Part shown: positions 24,741 through 27,294 of the stretch, one piece after another | How the letters are laid out: each line of letters starts with the position of its first letter | Position numbering within the stretch: position 1 is the stretch's first letter | Position numbers and translations under genes: made by a program | Origin: an uncultured Eubacteriales bacterium | Lineage (GTDB): Bacteria; Bacillota; Clostridia; Oscillospirales; Oscillospiraceae | Assembly (NCBI GenBank): GCA_900549645.1 | Contig: URPD01000020.1 | Location: 1-27,294, forward strand | Direction: 5' to 3' | Length of the DNA stretch: 27,294 bases | Notes under the pieces: generated by a model | The model's database searches: none | Told to the model about the DNA's origin: nothing | Seen by the model: the letters and a program-made list of their open reading frames with translations, nothing else

Positions 24741-25874
24741 ATGAGCGTTAAAAAGCTTGGCTTCGGCATGATGCGCCTGCCCTTGCTCGACAAGGACGAC
24801 GACGGCAGCATCGACATTGAACTGACCAAAAAGATGGTCGACGTGTTCATGGAACGCGGCTTCACCTACTTTGACACCGCGTGGATGTACTGCAATTACA
24901 AGAGCGAGGAAGCCGTTAAGGCCGCCGTCGTTGACCGCTACCCGCGCGACAGCTTCACTCTGGCGACGAAGCTCCACGCAATGTATGTGCACAGCTTTGA
25001 GGACAGGGACAAGATATTCAACGAGCAGCTGCGCAAAACCGGCGTTGGGTATTTTGACTACTATCTTCTGCACGATGTAAATGTCCACAGCTATGAGACC
25101 TACAAGAAGTTTGACTGTTATGAATGGCTCAAGGAAAAGAAGTCCAAGGGTCTGACCCATCATATTGCGATGTCCTTCCATGACGGAGCCGATTTTCTCG
25201 ACAAGGTGCTGACCGAGTGGTCGGAGATCGAGTTTGTGCAGCTCCAGCTGAACTATCTCGACTGGGACAGTCTCGGAGTCCAGTCGCGCCGCTGCTATGA
25301 GACCGCGGTGAAGCACGGCAAGAAGGTCATCGTCATGGAGCCGGTCAAAGGCGGCACGCTGGCAAAGCTGCCCGAAAGCGTCGAGACCATGTTCCATGCG
25401 CACTCCCCCGCCGCATCGAACGCGTCTTGGGCTATCCGCTTCGCGGCGAGCTGTCCTGAGGTGTTCATGGTTCTCAGCGGCATGAGCGATATGCAGCAGG
25501 TGCTCGACAACACCTCGTACATGCAGGACTTCAAGCCGCTCGACGACGAGGAGCGAGCAATTATCAAGTCCGCCGTCGACATTATAAACGGCACGATAAC
25601 CGTCCCCTGCACCGGCTGCTCCTACTGCACCGACGGATGTCCGATGAACATTGCGATCCCCAAATATTTCTCGCTCTATAATGCCGACAAGCAGGAGGAC
25701 GCCGAGAAGGGCTGGAGCTCGCACGGGGAGTATTACTATAATCTCACCAAGAACTTCGGCAAGGCCAGCGACTGCATCGGCTGCGGCCAGTGCGAGAGCG
25801 TATGTCCCCAGCATCTCCCGATACGCAAGTATCTCAAGGACATCGCCGGGCATTTTGAATCAGCGCAGTCATGA
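24741..25874 (+). CDS. Aldo/keto reductase with C-terminal 2x[4Fe-4S] ferredoxin domain
   Basis: 377 residues. An aldo/keto reductase barrel with catalytic tetrad candidates Asp45, Tyr50, Lys77 and His111. The C-terminal ferredoxin-like domain has two cluster motifs: Cys290/293/296/300 (CTGCSYCTDGCP) and Cys345/348/351/355 (CIGCGQCESVCP). The barrel probably uses NAD(P)H and passes electrons to or from the clusters. The ATG at 24741 is chosen over 24735 because GGAGA is six bases upstream of it and touches the earlier one. It follows the GH13 stop directly. Substrate unknown; its place after glucan genes suggests a sugar-derived carbonyl, by inference. Confidence 0.93.
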   Translation: MSVKKLGFGMMRLPLLDKDDDGSIDIELTKKMVDVFMERGFTYFDTAWMYCNYKSEEAVKAAVVDRYPRDSFTLATKLHAMYVHSFEDRDKIFNEQLRKTGVGYFDYYLLHDVNVHSYETYKKFDCYEWLKEKKSKGLTHHIAMSFHDGADFLDKVLTEWSEIEFVQLQLNYLDWDSLGVQSRRCYETAVKHGKKVIVMEPVKGGTLAKLPESVETMFHAHSPAASNASWAIRFAASCPEVFMVLSGMSDMQQVLDNTSYMQDFKPLDDEERAIIKSAVDIINGTITVPCTGCSYCTDGCPMNIAIPKYFSLYNADKQEDAEKGWSSHGEYYYNLTKNFGKASDCIGCGQCESVCPQHLPIRKYLKDIAGHFESAQS

Positions 25875-26761
25875 CATATCAGCAGCTGACGTATTTTTAC
25901 TACGCCGCAAAAACTCTGAACTTCTCAAAGGCGGCGCAGCTCTGTTTCGTCGCTCAGACGGCGATAAGCAAGCAGATTCAAAATCTCGAAAGTGAGCTTG
26001 GCGTAATGCTCTTCAACCGCCGCAGCAAGCAGCTTGAACTCACTCCCGCCGGAGACAACCTGCGCGTTTACGCCTAGCGCATCACCAAGCTCTGGAATGA
26101 CAGCATTGAGAGCACCAAGCGTCTCGGCAGGACTGAATTTGACGTTTCAAACGTTTCCGTCGGCTATTGGGGCTGTATAGAGAGTACGAATCTGACCTTC
26201 ATCTTTGAAAATTTCTTACAGACCGAGCCGAATTGCCGCCTGTATTACACGCACCTGTCGCTGAACGGCATAATAAATTGTCTCAAAAACGGAACCGTGG
26301 ATTTCATCATCGCCCCGCAGGCGCATCTCGAAACCTATGAGGAGATAGAGTACAAAACGCTCATCGAAAGCCGCTTCGGAATTGTCATGCGCAAAGACAA
26401 CCCACTCAATGAGAAAAACATCATATACCAGATGGATATCATACACAAGACATTCATTCAGCGCATAGTCACCCCTTCCGCCGGACTGTGCAACAGCCGC
26501 CAGAAATGCTGGGAGGAGCTTGGCTTTTACCCTCAGAACTATATTGAGGTGAACGAGTACAAATCCGCAGTTATGATGGTGTCAAACAATATGGGCATCA
26601 CCCTCTCGCCTGAATATGTTGAGGAGATTCGCGGAAACAACCTCGTGTTCCGCACCGTTGAAGGGCTTACGCAGAGCGAGGCAATCGCCCTCGGCTACCC
26701 TCCATCCAGCGACAAGCCGGTCGTCAATCGTATGATAAACTACTTCAGGAATATGGACTAA
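25871..26761 (+). pseudogene. LysR-family regulator interrupted by an in-frame amber codon
   Basis: A LysR-type regulator of 296 codons if read through. The N-terminal helix-turn-helix is complete (FSKAAQLCFVAQTAISKQIQNLE, then LFNRRSKQLELTPAGDNL). The frame meets TAG at 26078-26080 after LRVYA, then continues without shift as RITKLWNDS to a full effector-binding domain ending at TAA. One base change would explain it: CAG or GAG to TAG, as Gln or Glu is common at this point. The start overlaps the aldo/keto reductase stop by four bases (ATGA). Without readthrough only a 68-residue DNA-binding fragment is made. A sequencing error or amber suppression are alternatives. Confidence 0.85.
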
Positions 26762-26774
26762 AAACCGCACATCT

Positions 26775-26816
26775 CAGGATCCCCGCTGCTTTAATGTAGC
26801 GTGGATTCTGCGTTTT
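26775..26816 (+). terminator. Possible terminator after the LysR-family gene
   Basis: Arms 26775-26787 and 26798-26810 pair over 13 positions, with one mismatch and one G-U pair, around a 10-base loop. CGTTTTA follows. The T-run is short, so the call is moderate. Confidence 0.5.
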
Positions 26817-26874
26817 ACAGGCACTGTATTCGGCCGCATATCGGTCAAGCCTAACTTTTTGGAATAGCAGACAA

Positions 26875-27081
26875 ATGGCACAGCGCGGCTATCACTACGA
26901 TCCAGCAATCTGGCACGTGGTGATGTGCTCGATTTACTCGGACTACGCCGAGGTTGCGAAAAAATACGGTCTCAGCGGCAACGCAGAATTCTTTGCGGAC
27001 ATGGCGCACGCATGGCTCGACGACAAAGACGCCGTCGATGACAAGGCGGCAGCGTACTACTGCTACGTAGTAATGCACTAA
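26875..27081 (+). CDS. Small orphan frame, possibly a C-terminal remnant
   Basis: 68 residues from ATG 26875 with no clear ribosome site. The frame is open further upstream to a TAG at 26798, and GC-rich coding character appears only from about the ATG. The sequence (QRGYHYDPAIWHVV, then VAKKYGLSGNAEFFADMAHAWLDD) looks like a real helical protein segment rather than noise, and a terminator follows. I do not recognise the family. It may be the tail of a deleted longer gene or a small genuine protein. Confidence 0.45.
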   Translation: MAQRGYHYDPAIWHVVMCSIYSDYAEVAKKYGLSGNAEFFADMAHAWLDDKDAVDDKAAAYYCYVVMH

Positions 27082-27088
27082 GAGCGAG

Positions 27089-27127
27089 AGAACCCCCGGA
27101 GGTTAATTCCTCCGGGGTTCTTTCTTC
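27089..27127 (+). terminator. Intrinsic terminator after the small orphan frame
   Basis: AGAACCCCCGGAGG pairs with CCTCCGGGGTTCT (one bulged C, 6-base loop) and is followed by TTCTTC. It lies eight bases after the stop, supporting the frame as transcribed sequence. Confidence 0.75.
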
Positions 27128-27254
27128 GGACGTACTGCGTAAAACAGCAATAGCCCTGCTGGGGTAATGATGTTATAATAATTCGTGGAAAAGTACCACC
27201 ATTTTGATAGAATACGCCCGGTTTTCTTTTTTGCACCTGATATTGGCTAAACAT

Positions 27255-27294
27255 TCAAAACGGGAGTTCTCCCTCAAGCTCCTCCTCTATAATC
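27255..27294 (-). CDS. C-terminus of a gene cut by the window edge, SSB-like tail
   Basis: The minus strand reads an open frame ending IIEEELEGELPF and TGA at 27255. The acidic run closing in Leu-Pro-Phe is the hallmark tip by which single-stranded DNA-binding proteins contact their partners. Only 12 residues are visible, so the call rests on this tail alone. Between 27128 and 27254 I see no other gene, only AT-rich sequence with a TATAAT at 27174. Confidence 0.35.
   Translation of the reverse strand, partial: IIEEELEGELPF

Noticed and set aside
26297..26761. Separate small gene of 154 codons
   Set aside because: It is the effector-binding part of the LysR gene in the same frame as the part before the amber codon. 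Its first Met is internal to the domain and has no ribosome site.
1..27294. CRISPR array, tRNA, rRNA or insertion sequence
   Set aside because: No regularly spaced repeats, no cloverleaf or rRNA segments and no transposase frames were found on either strand.

Overview
The window reads as chromosomal DNA of a GC-rich anaerobic Firmicute, most likely a gut Clostridia lineage of the Oscillospiraceae type. The grounds are inference from gene content: strong GGAGG ribosome sites, tightly packed operons, a 2-hydroxyacyl-CoA dehydratase pair, a ferredoxin-type aldo/keto reductase, a K+-dependent membrane pyrophosphatase and glycogen genes. I see no rRNA, tRNA, CRISPR array, phage module or transposase.

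Left part (1-3790), metal efflux. A minus-strand arsR-araC pair faces away from a plus-strand unit holding a free-standing heavy-metal-associated (HMA) domain protein and a P1B-type ATPase with Zn/Cd features. Divergent promoters share one dyad (TGATTAA-N8-TTAATCA). A near copy lies just before the ATPase ribosome site, so one ArsR protein probably controls the whole locus.

Next (3783-7590), a FadR-type GntR regulator is divergent from two 2-hydroxyacyl-CoA dehydratase family subunits and a 51-residue membrane peptide. Both promoters are clear, and each carries the same 14-bp operator at its predicted start point. Then come a cysteine hydrolase, an unknown 116-residue protein, and a membrane-anchored extracytoplasmic protein.

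Minus-strand block (9497-17280). A rhamnose operon, rhaB-rhaA-rhaD, ends in a DUF362 protein, so L-rhamnose is converted through rhamnulose and rhamnulose-1-phosphate to DHAP and L-lactaldehyde. A CapA-type metallophosphatase and a membrane pyrophosphatase with Na+-pump features follow, each with its own promoter and terminator.

Right part (17714-26761), an alpha-glucan operon. glgB, an AT-rich PD-(D/E)XK nuclease-like gene that looks foreign, glgA, a GH13 enzyme with an unusual N-terminal region, an Fe-S aldo/keto reductase, and a LysR-type regulator broken by one amber codon. The last five genes are nearly contiguous, several with overlapping stop and start codons. glgC/glgD are absent, so ADP-glucose synthesis must be encoded elsewhere. 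The right edge holds a small orphan frame with a terminator, and a minus-strand C-terminus resembling the tail of single-stranded DNA-binding proteins.

The best candidates for something new are the foreign nuclease gene inside the glycogen operon, the GntR-controlled dehydratase-like operon with its membrane peptide, and the DUF362 gene in the rhamnose operon. None is proven here to be a new system.
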